A DNA stretch of 51,425 bases from Lamprocystis purpurea DSM 4197 (GTDB taxonomy: Bacteria > Pseudomonadota > Gammaproteobacteria > Chromatiales > Chromatiaceae). Positions 19,788-28,474 of this stretch are shown in pieces. The stretch is from positions 807 to 52,231 of the forward strand of contig NZ_KB902518.1 in NCBI RefSeq assembly GCF_000379525.1, given 5' to 3'. The position numbers and the translations under genes were made by a program. How positions within the stretch are numbered: the first letter of the stretch is position 1; every line of letters begins with the position of its first letter. A model generated the notes under the pieces. It was not told where the DNA came from and searched no databases. It saw nothing but the letters and a program-made list of their open reading frames with translations.

Positions 19788-22493
19788 TCAATGCGCCTGA
19801 TCCCAGTTTTCGCCGATGCCGATGTCCACCACCAGCGGGACGGCGAGGTCGGCGGCGCCCTCCATGGCGGTGCGGATGCGCGCGGCGGCAGTGCCGCGGG
19901 ACTCCTCTGCGACTTCGAACACGAGTTCGTCGTGAACCTGCATGATCATGCGCACCGCCGGGCGTTCGGTTTCGATCCAGTGGTCGACGGTAATCATGGC
20001 GCGTTTGATGATGTCGGCCGCGGTACCCTGCATGGGGGCGTTGATGGCGGTGCGCTCGGCGGCGGCGCGGCGGGCCTTATTGCTGTGGGCGATCTCGGGA
20101 AGATGGAGGCGGCGGCCGAAGACGGTCTCGACATAGCGGTCGGCGCGCGCCTGGGTGCGGATGCTGTCCATGAACGTGCGCACCCCCGGATAGCGGTTGA
20201 AATAGAGGTCCACATAGTCCTGGGCGGCACCGCGCTCGATGCCGAGCTGGCGGGCCAGGCCGAAGGCCGACATGCCGTAGATCAGTCCGAAGTTGATGGC
20301 CTTGGCCGAACGGCGTTGATCCGCGGTGACCTGGTCCGGGGGAATTCCCATCACCTCGGCGGCGGTTGCACGGTGGATGTCCTGGCCGCTGGCGAAGGCG
20401 GCGAGCAGGCGTTCGTCGCCGGACAGGTGGGCCATGATGCGCAATTCGATCTGCGAGTAGTCGGCGGCCAGGATGTGATAGCCCGGCTCGGCGATAAAGG
20501 CGCGGCGGATGCGCCGGCCCTCCTCGGTGCGGATCGGAATGTTCTGCAGGTTGGGGTCGGTAGAGGAGAGCCGGCCGGTCGCCGCCACGGCCTGGTGATA
20601 GGAGGTGTGGACGCGGCCGGTGTAGGGGTCGATCTGCTGTGGGAGCTTGTCCGTATAGGTCGAGCGCAGCTTGGAGAGTCCGCGGTGTTCCAGGATCAGT
20701 TTGGGCAGTTCGTGCCCGTCCGCCGCGAGTTGTTCCAACACCTCTTCGCTGGTGGACGGGGCGCCGGTGGGGGTCTTGGCGATCACCGGGAGTTTGAGTT
20801 CGGTGAAGAAGATCTCGCCGATCTGCTTGGGTGAGCCCAGATTGAAACGGCGCCCGGCGTTCTCATAAGCCCGCAACTCGAGCGTGTGGATGCGCGCCGC
20901 CAGTTGTTGGCTCTGTTCAGCCAGCAGGTCGGGGTCGATGCGCACACCGGTGCGCTCGATGCGCGACAGCACCGGGATCAGCGGGACTTCGATCTCCTGG
21001 TAGAGCGGTGCCAGACGGCCGGTGCTTTCCAGCCGCGGCCACAGCGCCTGATGCAGGCGCAGGGTGATGTCGGCGTCCTCGGCCGCGTAATGGGCGGCCG
21101 GCTCCAGGGGAATCTGGTCGAAGCTGAGCTGTTTGGCGCCCTTGCCGGCGATCTGCTCGAATTGGACGGTGTCATAGTCCAGGTATTTCTTGGCCAGCGC
21201 GTCCATATTATGGCGCGTGGCGGTGCTGTCGAGGACATAGCTCTCCAGCATGGTGTCATGGGCGATGCCCAGCAGGTTGACGCCGTGGCGGGCGAGGATG
21301 CTCATGTCGAATTTGAGGTTCTGGCCGACCTTCGGGCGGCGCGGGTCCTCCAGCAGCGGCTTGAGGCGGGCGAGGACCTGCTCGCGGGGCAACTGATCCG
21401 GTGCGCCGGGGTACACATGGGCGACCGGCACGTAGGCGGCGCGGCCCGGCGCGATGCAGAACGAGAGCCCGACCAGTTCGGCGCGCATGTAGTCGAGACC
21501 GGTGGTCTCAGTGTCGAAGGCGAAGAGGTCGGCGGCGGCGAGGCGCTCGATCCAGGCGTCCAGTGCCGCGGTGGTGAGGACGGTTTCATAGTCCGCGGCG
21601 GGCGCCGGGTGTGGCGGCGCGTCAGGCGCGCTGCCCGCGGTGTCGTTCAGGCCGGCCAGGAGCCGGCGCGCGTCCAGCCGCTCGTACCAGGTGCGTAAGG
21701 CGGCGATATCCGGGGCGGCGGGGGTGAGGTCGGTTGGCGCCAGGTCCAGGGCGACATCGCGCTTGATGCTGGTCAGGCGCCGGGCGAGCGGCAGTTGGTC
21801 GAGCACTTGACGCAGGCTCTCGCCGACTTTGCCCGACACCCGGTCGGCATTGGCGATGACGCCGTCCAGGTCGCCATAGTCCTGGAGCCATTTCACGGCG
21901 GTCTTCGGGCCGCACTTGGGAACACCAGGTATATTGTCGCTCGTATCGCCCACCAGGCTCAGATAGTCGATGATCCGCTCCGGGGGCACGCCGAACTTGG
22001 TGATGACCCCGGCGCGGTCGAGCAGGGTGTCGGTCATGGTGTTGACCAGGGTAATATGCGCGTCGACCAGTTGTGCCAGATCCTTGTCCGCGGTGGAGAT
22101 CAGGGTCGGGATGCCTTGCGCCGCCGCCTGGGTGGCCAGGGTGCCGATCACGTCGTCGGCCTCGACATCGGGGATGACCAGCAGCGGCAGCCCCATGGCG
22201 CGGACGACGGCCTGCAAGGGTTCGATCTGGGCGCGCAGTTCATCCGGCATCGGCGGCCGCTGGGCCTTGTAGGCGGGGAAGATCTGGTCGCGGAAAGTCT
22301 GGCCGGGGGCATCGAAGACCACGCCGATGAATTCCGGGCGCTGCGCCTCGATCAGCTTGCGCAGCATGGAGAGCACGCCTACCACGGCGCCGGTGGGTTC
22401 GCCCTGGGAATTGGTCAACTTGGGCAGGGCGTGATAGGCGCGGAACAGATAGCCTGAACCGTCGATCAACAGCAGGGGATACTTGGCGGCCAT
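19788..22493 (-). CDS. polA: DNA polymerase I
   Basis: This 901-residue family A polymerase is used in Okazaki-fragment maturation and excision repair. The 5'-3' exonuclease (about 1-290) carries YLFRAYHALP, DVEADDVIGTLA and SLVGDTSDNIPGVPKCGPKT. The proofreading domain retains its acidic motifs, FDTETTGLDY near residue 325, GQNLKFDMSIL, and YAAEDADITLRLH, so 3'-5' exonuclease activity should be intact. The polymerase domain has motif A DYSQIELRIMAHLSGD (about 676), motif B RRSAKAINFGLIYG (about 730) and motif C QVHDELVFE (about 855). The length is slightly below that of the E. coli enzyme. ATG 22493 starts MAAKYPLLLIDGSGYLF, the standard N-terminus. Confidence 0.98.
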   Translation of the reverse strand: MAAKYPLLLIDGSGYLFRAYHALPKLTNSQGEPTGAVVGVLSMLRKLIEAQRPEFIGVVFDAPGQTFRDQIFPAYKAQRPPMPDELRAQIEPLQAVVRAMGLPLLVIPDVEADDVIGTLATQAAAQGIPTLISTADKDLAQLVDAHITLVNTMTDTLLDRAGVITKFGVPPERIIDYLSLVGDTSDNIPGVPKCGPKTAVKWLQDYGDLDGVIANADRVSGKVGESLRQVLDQLPLARRLTSIKRDVALDLAPTDLTPAAPDIAALRTWYERLDARRLLAGLNDTAGSAPDAPPHPAPAADYETVLTTAALDAWIERLAAADLFAFDTETTGLDYMRAELVGLSFCIAPGRAAYVPVAHVYPGAPDQLPREQVLARLKPLLEDPRRPKVGQNLKFDMSILARHGVNLLGIAHDTMLESYVLDSTATRHNMDALAKKYLDYDTVQFEQIAGKGAKQLSFDQIPLEPAAHYAAEDADITLRLHQALWPRLESTGRLAPLYQEIEVPLIPVLSRIERTGVRIDPDLLAEQSQQLAARIHTLELRAYENAGRRFNLGSPKQIGEIFFTELKLPVIAKTPTGAPSTSEEVLEQLAADGHELPKLILEHRGLSKLRSTYTDKLPQQIDPYTGRVHTSYHQAVAATGRLSSTDPNLQNIPIRTEEGRRIRRAFIAEPGYHILAADYSQIELRIMAHLSGDERLLAAFASGQDIHRATAAEVMGIPPDQVTADQRRSAKAINFGLIYGMSAFGLARQLGIERGAAQDYVDLYFNRYPGVRTFMDSIRTQARADRYVETVFGRRLHLPEIAHSNKARRAAAERTAINAPMQGTAADIIKRAMITVDHWIETERPAVRMIMQVHDELVFEVAEESRGTAAARIRTAMEGAADLAVPLVVDIGIGENWDQAH

Positions 22494-22759
22494 GGACGCA
22501 GTCCTCGCGGGGTAAGATACAACGGTAGCATGGCGGTCGCGGGTTGGGCAGTCGCGCGCGTGACCAGCGCCCCGGCTGTTGCCGGGCGTCTGATCGGACG
22601 GGAGTCTTCCCGATGCACCCGCGCCAGGCGCCGCCGGCCTCGGCGATGTGTAAAAAAGACGATTATTCGCTGAATAGCAGAACTAGGCGACACTTCGCGC
22701 GTGATTGACGGCCTAACATCCATCCATAAGCTCCATTCCTGATCGTCGACTGTTTCCAG
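22494..22759. promoter_or_regulatory. Divergent region between polA and the propeller gene
   Basis: This 266-bp region must hold the polA promoter (minus) and the promoter for the secreted repeat protein (plus). The stretch around 22647-22690 (GTAAAAAAGACGATTATTCG) is the most AT-rich part and a likely promoter location. No specific boxes are assigned. Confidence 0.35.
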
Positions 22760-24247
22760 ATGCGAAGTACCTGTCTCATCCTGGCGGCCTTGATGGCGTG
22801 CACCGTCGCTGTCGCCGCTCCCCCTGACGGTGCGCCGGCGGCCGCGGCGCCGGAGGGCACGCGTGTGCCCGCGGATGAGTTCTGGTCGGATGAGCCGCAA
22901 TTGCTGATCACCGGTGTCACCCTGGACCCGGAGACGCGGCGGCTGACCATCAACGGCCAGAACTTCGGCGGCCACCGCTTGCCAACGGTCAAGCTGGGTG
23001 CGCTCTTCCTGAGTTTGTCCCGATCCACCGATAACATGCTGGTCACTGACCCGCTGCCGCGGGCGCTGGATGTCGGCACCCATCTGGTGACGGTGGTGGC
23101 GGGTAACGACCGGACCCGCTTCGATGTCTACAGCCTGGTCGTCGGCCAGCAGTCCGCGATCATCGCGACCGCGGCGCAGGTTCGGCCGAATCAGGTGCGG
23201 ATTCTGGATTCGACCGGAGACGTGGGTTGGCACACTGCGACCGCGGTGGGCAGTGACGGCAATCCGCTGGTTGCCTATCTCGATTACACCAACCGCGACC
23301 TGAAGGTCATCCAGTGCCAGGACCCGTCGTGCGGCAGCGCGAGCACGCACGCGCTCGATCGGGAAGGCGACCAGGGCTGGTGCAACGCGCTGGTGGTGGG
23401 CGCCGACGGCCTGCCGCAGATCGCATATTTCGACAATACCAACAAGGATTTGAAATTCGCGCGTTGCCAGGACCCGGAGTGCCGGGTCTTCCAGCCACAG
23501 GCGATCGATACCGAGGGCCAGGTCGGTCAGCATGTCTCACTCCTGCTGGGGAGCGACGGACTGCCGGTGATCAGCTATTACGACAAGACCCGCGGCGATC
23601 TGAAGGTGGCGCATTGCCGTGATCCGGACTGCACGGAGGTCACTCACACGGTGGTCGACAGCGCGGGTAATGTGGGCTGGTACACGAGCATGGCCATCAG
23701 TGCCAAGGGCTATCCGATCATCAGCTACTTCGATGTGACGCGGCGTGACCTCAAGGTGGCGCATTGTGAAGATCCGGCCTGTACGTCCGCGACGGTCACG
23801 GTGCTGGATACCGGTGGGGTCGGTCTGGGGACCGGCATCATCGTGCCCGACGACGGACTGCCGTTCATCGTCTACTGGGATTTCTTCAACGACGACCTCA
23901 AGCTTGCGCACTGCGCCAACCCGGAGTGCACCAAGGCCAATGTGCGGGTCATCGACAGCACCGGAGCGGTCGGCTCCAATGCCGCCATCGCCCTGGGCCG
24001 CGACGGCCATCCCATCATCGGCTATCACGACCATACCAACAGTGACCTCAAGGTCGCCTACTGCGAGGATCCGCGCTGTGCTCGGGTGCGGATCTCCGCG
24101 CCGGACACCGAGGCGTCCGTGGGGTGGCATATCAGTATCGCCATCGGCGCCGATGGACTGCCGATCGTGAGTTACTACGACGAGACCAATGGGAATCTCA
24201 AATTCCTGCACTGCGGCAATCCGGCCTGTAGCGTGACGGATGATTAG
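22760..24247 (+). CDS. Secreted seven-repeat protein with CxxPxC pairs, probable beta-propeller
   Basis: This 495-residue protein has a short signal peptide (RSTCLILAALMACTVAVA). LMAC could be a lipobox; otherwise cleavage is near AVA-APP. Residues ~45-130 resemble an IPT/TIG-like beta-sandwich (LLITGVTLDPETRRLTINGQ NFGG). Seven repeats of 47-50 residues follow, with the consensus (I/V)DS-G-VGW-(T/S)-AIG-DG-P-I-SY-D-TN-DLKVAHC-DP-C. Each repeat ends in a two-cysteine motif: CQDPSC, CQDPEC, CRDPDC, CEDPAC, CANPEC, CEDPRC, CGNPAC. Seven units of this length suggest a seven-bladed propeller, with a disulphide or metal site per blade. No enzyme motif is seen. The stop codon overlaps the metF stop by 3 nt on the opposite strand. 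Confidence 0.85.
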   Translation: MRSTCLILAALMACTVAVAAPPDGAPAAAAPEGTRVPADEFWSDEPQLLITGVTLDPETRRLTINGQNFGGHRLPTVKLGALFLSLSRSTDNMLVTDPLPRALDVGTHLVTVVAGNDRTRFDVYSLVVGQQSAIIATAAQVRPNQVRILDSTGDVGWHTATAVGSDGNPLVAYLDYTNRDLKVIQCQDPSCGSASTHALDREGDQGWCNALVVGADGLPQIAYFDNTNKDLKFARCQDPECRVFQPQAIDTEGQVGQHVSLLLGSDGLPVISYYDKTRGDLKVAHCRDPDCTEVTHTVVDSAGNVGWYTSMAISAKGYPIISYFDVTRRDLKVAHCEDPACTSATVTVLDTGGVGLGTGIIVPDDGLPFIVYWDFFNDDLKLAHCANPECTKANVRVIDSTGAVGSNAAIALGRDGHPIIGYHDHTNSDLKVAYCEDPRCARVRISAPDTEASVGWHISIAIGADGLPIVSYYDETNGNLKFLHCGNPACSVTDD

Positions 24248-25101
24248 TCGCTGAGACCCAGGTCGTTCCACAACCGCAGCGTCGGGCCGGACTGATTCAT
24301 GGTGTAGAAGTGCAGACCGGGCGCACCGCCGGTCAGCAGGTTGCGGCACAGACGCAGAACGACCTCGTGTCCGAAGGCGCGTACCGCGTCCAGATCGTCC
24401 CCGCAGCCTTCCAGCCGGCGCCGCGCCCAGCGCGGGATTTCGGCGCCGCAGGCATCGGAGAAGCGGGCCAATTGGGTGTAGTTGGTGATCGGCATGATGC
24501 CCGGGATGATGGGGATCGCGATGCCTTGGGCGCGGGCATTGTCGATGAAGCCGAAATAGGCATCGGCGTTGTAGAAGTATTGGGTGATGGCGGAGTCGGC
24601 GCCGGCCTGCACCTTGCGTTTGAAATGCTGCATGTCCTGTGTGGGGTTGGGGGATTGGGGGTGATACTCCGGATAGGCCGCGACCTCGATATGGAAGTGG
24701 GTGCCGCGCTCGGCGCGGATGAACTCGACGAGTTCGTTGGCGTAGCGGAAGGCACCGGCGGTACCGGTCCCGGTGCCGGAAGGCAGGTCGCCGCGCAGCG
24801 CGACGATGCGGTGGATGCCCTGCGTCTGGTAGCGAGCGAGGATGGCACGCACCTCGTCCGGGTTCGAGCCGATGCAGGCGAGGTGCGGGGCGGTGTCGAT
24901 GCCCTGGCCGCGTAGCCAGGCGACGGTCTCGAAGGTCCCGTCGCGGGTGGATCCGCCGGCACCGTAGGTGACCGAGAAATATTCAGGACCGACGGCGTTG
25001 AGTTCCGCAATCGTGGTCTTGAGTTTCTCCATGCCCTCGGGGGTCTTGGGCGGGAAGAGTTCGAAGCTGAATGAAGGTTTGGAACCGGTTGGCGAGGACA
25101 T
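24244..25101 (-). CDS. metF: Methylenetetrahydrofolate reductase
   Basis: This 285-residue FAD-dependent TIM-barrel enzyme reduces 5,10-methylene-THF to 5-methyl-THF, the methyl donor for methionine synthesis. Diagnostic stretches are the start SFELFPPKTPEGMEKL, FSVTYGAGGSTRDGT, HLACIGSNPDEVRAIL, HRIVALRGDLPSG, and ADSAITQYFYNADAYF. The tail GLHFYTMNQSGPT is also conserved. The length matches bacterial MetF. It follows ahcY on the same strand with a 178-nt GC-rich gap, completing a metK-ahcY-metF methyl-cycle block. Its terminal TAA overlaps the TAG of the convergent propeller gene. Confidence 0.97.
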   Translation of the reverse strand: MSSPTGSKPSFSFELFPPKTPEGMEKLKTTIAELNAVGPEYFSVTYGAGGSTRDGTFETVAWLRGQGIDTAPHLACIGSNPDEVRAILARYQTQGIHRIVALRGDLPSGTGTGTAGAFRYANELVEFIRAERGTHFHIEVAAYPEYHPQSPNPTQDMQHFKRKVQAGADSAITQYFYNADAYFGFIDNARAQGIAIPIIPGIMPITNYTQLARFSDACGAEIPRWARRRLEGCGDDLDAVRAFGHEVVLRLCRNLLTGGAPGLHFYTMNQSGPTLRLWNDLGLSD

Positions 25102-25279
25102 GCGTGGGGAGCCTCCAGCCGCCGGCCGCCGGCCGCCGACTCGGGATCAGGGGTAAAACCCTGAGCCGCGAGTGGCCGCGGGTGGTCGGAGGTCAAGCAA
25201 ACGGTGGAGCCAGCCCCAGCCGCCGTCGACCGGGCCTTGCGACCCCCCGCTGGCGGCGGGCGGCGGGCGGCTTAGTACC
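25102..25279. other. metF-ahcY intergenic spacer, GC-rich
   Basis: The 178-bp spacer has GCCGCCGGCC-type runs near 25119-25139 and a CGGCGGGCGGCGGGCGGC run near 25255-25272. No gene or recognised RNA lies in it. The G/C runs could form hairpins between the two cistrons. Confidence 0.35.
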
Positions 25280-26686
25280 TCAGTACCGATAGTGCTCGGG
25301 CTTGTAAGGCCCATTCACCGGGATGCCGAGATAGTCAGCCTGTGTCTTGGTGAGTGTGGTGAGCTTGGCGCCGATCTTGCCCAGATGCAGCCGCGCGACC
25401 TCCTCGTCCAACTGCTTGGGCAGGATGTAGACCCCGATCGGATACTTCTCGGTGTGGGCATAGATCTCGATCTGCGCCAGCACCTGGTTGGTGAAGCTGT
25501 TGGACATCACGAAACTCGGGTGGCCGGTGCCGCAGCCCAGGTTCACCAGACGCCCTTCGGCCAACAGGATGATCCGCTTGCCGTCCGGGAAGATGATGTG
25601 GTCGACCTGCGGCTTGATGTTCTCCCACTCGTACTTGGCGATGCCGGCGATGTCGATCTCGTTGTCGAAGTGACCGATGTTGCAGACGATCGCCTGATCC
25701 TTCATGGCGGCCATGTGGTCGTGGGTGATGATGCCCAGGTTGCCGGTGGCGGTGACGAAAATATCGGCGAGCGGCGCGGCCTCTTCCATGGTGACGACGC
25801 GGAAGCCCTCCATCGCGGCCTGCAGGGCGCAGATCGGGTCGATTTCGGAGATCCAGACGGTGGCGCCCAGACCGCGCAGTGACTGCGCGCTGCCTTTGCC
25901 CACGTCGCCGTAACCGCAGACCATGGCGATCTTGCCGGCGATCATCACGTCGGTGGCACGCTTGATGCCGTCCACCAGCGACTCGCGGCAGCCGTAGAGG
26001 TTGTCGAACTTGGACTTGGTGACCGAGTCGTTGACGTTCATGGCGGGGAAGAGCAGGGTCCCGGCCTTGGCCATATCGTAGAGGCGGTGCACGCCGGTGG
26101 TGGTCTCCTCGGTCACGCCCTTGATCGCCTCGGCCAGATGGTGCCAGTGGCGCGGATTGCGCTGGAAGGTGCGGGAGAGCACGCCGAGGATGGCGGTCCA
26201 CTCCTCGTTATCGTCCGCCGTGGGGGCGGGGACGCGCCCGGCCTTTTCGAATTCCACGCCTTTGTGGACCAGCAGTGTCGCATCGCCGCCGTCGTCCAGG
26301 ATCATGTTGGGGCCGCCGCCGTCAGGCCAGTTGACCACCTGCTCGGTGCACCACCAGTAGTCTTCCAGACTCTCACCCTTCCAGGCGTAGACCGGCACGC
26401 CGGCCGCGGCGATGGCGGCGGCGGCGTGATCCTGGGTGGAGAAAATGTTGCAGGAAGCCCAGCGGACCTGGGCGCCGAGCTGGACCAGGGTCTCGATCAG
26501 CACCGCGGTCTGGATGGTCATGTGCAGGCTGCCGGTGATGCGCGCCCCGGTCAGCGGTTTGGACTGACCGTATTTCTTGCGCAGGGCCATCAGGCCCGGC
26601 ATCTCGGTCTCGGCGATGCGCATTTCCTTGCGGCCCCAATCGGCCAGGGACATGTCCGCTACTTTGTAGTCGGTGAACTCACTCAT
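25280..26686 (-). CDS. ahcY: S-adenosylhomocysteine hydrolase
   Basis: This 468-residue enzyme reversibly cleaves S-adenosylhomocysteine to adenosine and homocysteine, relieving product inhibition of methyltransferases. Features are the substrate-domain start [36 protein letters not shown], and the insert-containing long form ([19 protein letters not shown]). The NAD-binding segment is [17 protein letters not shown], followed by [13 protein letters not shown]. The C-terminal KPEHYRY supplies the Lys/Tyr that contact NAD of the neighbouring subunit. A well-conserved SAH riboswitch lies in its 5' leader, so expression should rise with SAH. Confidence 0.98.
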   Translation of the reverse strand: MSEFTDYKVADMSLADWGRKEMRIAETEMPGLMALRKKYGQSKPLTGARITGSLHMTIQTAVLIETLVQLGAQVRWASCNIFSTQDHAAAAIAAAGVPVYAWKGESLEDYWWCTEQVVNWPDGGGPNMILDDGGDATLLVHKGVEFEKAGRVPAPTADDNEEWTAILGVLSRTFQRNPRHWHHLAEAIKGVTEETTTGVHRLYDMAKAGTLLFPAMNVNDSVTKSKFDNLYGCRESLVDGIKRATDVMIAGKIAMVCGYGDVGKGSAQSLRGLGATVWISEIDPICALQAAMEGFRVVTMEEAAPLADIFVTATGNLGIITHDHMAAMKDQAIVCNIGHFDNEIDIAGIAKYEWENIKPQVDHIIFPDGKRIILLAEGRLVNLGCGTGHPSFVMSNSFTNQVLAQIEIYAHTEKYPIGVYILPKQLDEEVARLHLGKIGAKLTTLTKTQADYLGIPVNGPYKPEHYRY

Positions 26687-26713
26687 GGGTTTAAGCTCCA
26701 GTGTTAAACGTGA

Positions 26714-26794
26714 GTGAGCGCCGTTGTCAGAGTCGACCCGGCCGCCGAGCCTGGCCTGGAGCCGTCAGGTCCCAGGTCGCAACGCTCCTCGGTG
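26714..26794 (-). ncRNA. SAH riboswitch in the ahcY leader
   Basis: On the minus strand the leader reads CCGAGGAGCGTTGCGACC ... GGCCAGGCTCGG ... CAACGGCGCTC, the consensus core of the S-adenosylhomocysteine aptamer. P1 is CCGAG (26792-26788) with CTCGG (26749-26745). The pseudoknot joins GAGCGTTG to CAACGGCGCTC (26726-26716), with GG bulged. The aptamer ends about 28 nt before the ahcY ATG, so ligand binding can influence ribosome or terminator access. Known SAH riboswitches switch genes on. Confidence 0.93.
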
Positions 26795-26809
26795 GCGAGG
26801 TGTTGGAAA

Positions 26810-26960
26810 AATGTTCGTCCGCAGATGGACGCGAATCAGCGCAAATCAAGTCCGCGGGCCAGCCGACGCCCGCCGGCGGCGAAGACGGCCCAGGTCCGCT
26901 CGAGGCTTGCCGACCAGCGGATCCTACCGCATCACTCAGTTCGCGTCTGTCTGCGGTCGC
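26810..26960. repeat. Degenerate CGCAGATGGACGCGAAT inverted repeat
   Basis: CCGCAGATGGACGCGAATC near 26819-26837 faces TTCGCGTCTGTCTGCGG near 26939-26955. It is an imperfect long-range palindrome between metK and the SAH riboswitch. It resembles the widespread 'ATCTGCGTCCATCTGCGG' intergenic repeat. Confidence 0.5.
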
Positions 26961-26967
26961 CGGCGGC

Positions 26968-28158
26968 TTAAATTCCGGCTGCCGCGCGCAGCGCCTCGGC
27001 CTTGTCGGTGCGCTCCCAGGAGAAACCCGGCTCGGTGCGTCCGAAGTGACCATAGGCGGCGGTGGTGCGGTACTTGATCAGGTCGCGGTTGCCCAGATCG
27101 AGCATGCGGATGATACCGTAGGGCCGCAGATCGAAATGTTCGCGGATCAGCTCGATGATCCGGTGTTCGCTGACATTGGCGGTGCCGAAGGTGTCGATCG
27201 AGACCGAGGTCGGCTCGGCGACGCCGATCGCATAGGAGACCTGGATTTCGCACTTGTCGGCCAGGCCCGCGGCGACGATGTTCTTCGCGACATAACGCCC
27301 GGCGTAAGCCGCCGAGCGGTCGACCTTGGATGGGTCCTTGCCGGAAAAGGCGCCGCCGCCGTGCCGTGCCATGCCGCCGTAAGTGTCGACGATGATCTTG
27401 CGTCCGGTGAGTCCGCAGTCGCCGACGGGGCCGCCGATGACGAACTTGCCGGTCGGGTTGATGTGGTACTGGGTCTCGCCCTTGAGCCAGCCGGTCTCGC
27501 TCAGCACGGGCTTGATGATCTCCTCCATGACTGCTTCGTGGAGCATTTCCTGGGTGACGTCGGGGCTGTGCTGAGTCGAGAGCACCACGGCCTGGACCGC
27601 CACCGGCCGGCCATCCTGGTAGCGGAAAGTGACCTGTGATTTGGCGTCCGGACGCAGCCAGGGCAGGGTGCCGTTCTTGCGCACCTCGGCCTGGCGCTTG
27701 CACAGGCGATGCGCGTAGTCGATCGGCGCCGGCATCAACAGGTCGGTTTCGTTGGTTGCGTAGCCGAACATGAGCCCCTGGTCGCCGGCCCCCTGCGCTT
27801 CCTCGGTCTCCCGGTCCACGCCCTGGTTGATGTCCTTGGATTGCTCGCCGAGGGCGACGAGCACCCCACAGGTGTGACCGTCGAAGCCGACCTCCGAGTT
27901 GTCGTAGCCGATCTCGTTCACGACCTGACGCACGACGCGTTCGTAGTCGATTTTCAGGTCGGCGTCGGTGAGGGTGATCTCACCGGCCAGCATGACGAAG
28001 CCCGTCTTCACCAGGGTTTCACAGGCGACCCGCGCCTTCGTGTGATTGGGGTCGCGCCGGTAGATCTCGTCGAGCACCGCGTCGGAGATCTGGTCGGCCA
28101 TCTTGTCGGGGTGGCCTTCGGAAACGGACTCGGAGGTGAAGATGTAATCTTTGCTCAT
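26968..28158 (-). CDS. metK: S-adenosylmethionine synthetase
   Basis: This 396-residue enzyme makes SAM from methionine and ATP. Signatures are the N-terminal [34 protein letters not shown], and [16 protein letters not shown] (MAT hexapeptide region). Others are [20 protein letters not shown] and the phosphate-binding [19 protein letters not shown]. The length matches proteobacterial MetK. It is the first gene of the minus-strand methyl-cycle block. ahcY, 281 nt downstream, probably has its own transcript start because a riboswitch leader separates them. No SAM riboswitch is recognisable upstream of metK. Confidence 0.98.
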   Translation of the reverse strand: MSKDYIFTSESVSEGHPDKMADQISDAVLDEIYRRDPNHTKARVACETLVKTGFVMLAGEITLTDADLKIDYERVVRQVVNEIGYDNSEVGFDGHTCGVLVALGEQSKDINQGVDRETEEAQGAGDQGLMFGYATNETDLLMPAPIDYAHRLCKRQAEVRKNGTLPWLRPDAKSQVTFRYQDGRPVAVQAVVLSTQHSPDVTQEMLHEAVMEEIIKPVLSETGWLKGETQYHINPTGKFVIGGPVGDCGLTGRKIIVDTYGGMARHGGGAFSGKDPSKVDRSAAYAGRYVAKNIVAAGLADKCEIQVSYAIGVAEPTSVSIDTFGTANVSEHRIIELIREHFDLRPYGIIRMLDLGNRDLIKYRTTAAYGHFGRTEPGFSWERTDKAEALRAAAGI

Positions 28159-28474
28159 GGACTTGAATTGGTTTGTTCGGCCAAGTGTGGAAAACCCAGC
28201 CGCTAAGGATAAAGCTTCGTCGGGAGAGATCCTAGCCCCGCGACGGCAGTTCCAAATTCGGGTGGCCGCCGCCGGCAGCGTGTCGGCAGCGATGCTGATG
28301 GTGGATGCGCTGCTCCACCCGACGAAACCTATCCAGCGCCGGGCGCGGCGCGGCGCGTAGCGGGACGGTGACGACGGTTGCCATTTTGCCGCGTGGGTAG
28401 CTTATGCTTATCGTCAAATCGGGCCGTCCGGTCGGGGCGTCAGCGGGTACGCGCCCGGCTGACGGGGAGTTCAA
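28159..28474. promoter_or_regulatory. Divergent promoter region between metK and a hybrid kinase
   Basis: The 316-bp region separates divergent genes. No gene is seen in it. A relatively AT-rich patch at about 28396-28420 (TAGCTTATGCTTATCGTCAA) is a candidate promoter for the kinase. No known riboswitch consensus was found on the metK side. Confidence 0.35.

Noticed and set aside
22466-23533. Minus-strand frame opposite the seven-repeat protein
   Set aside because: The regular repeat pattern, signal peptide and cysteine pairs are on the plus strand. The minus frame merely mirrors the repeats.
26968-28474. SAM riboswitch upstream of metK
   Set aside because: No SAM-I, SAM-II or SAM-IV type core could be recognised in the leader; only the ahcY leader has a clear riboswitch.
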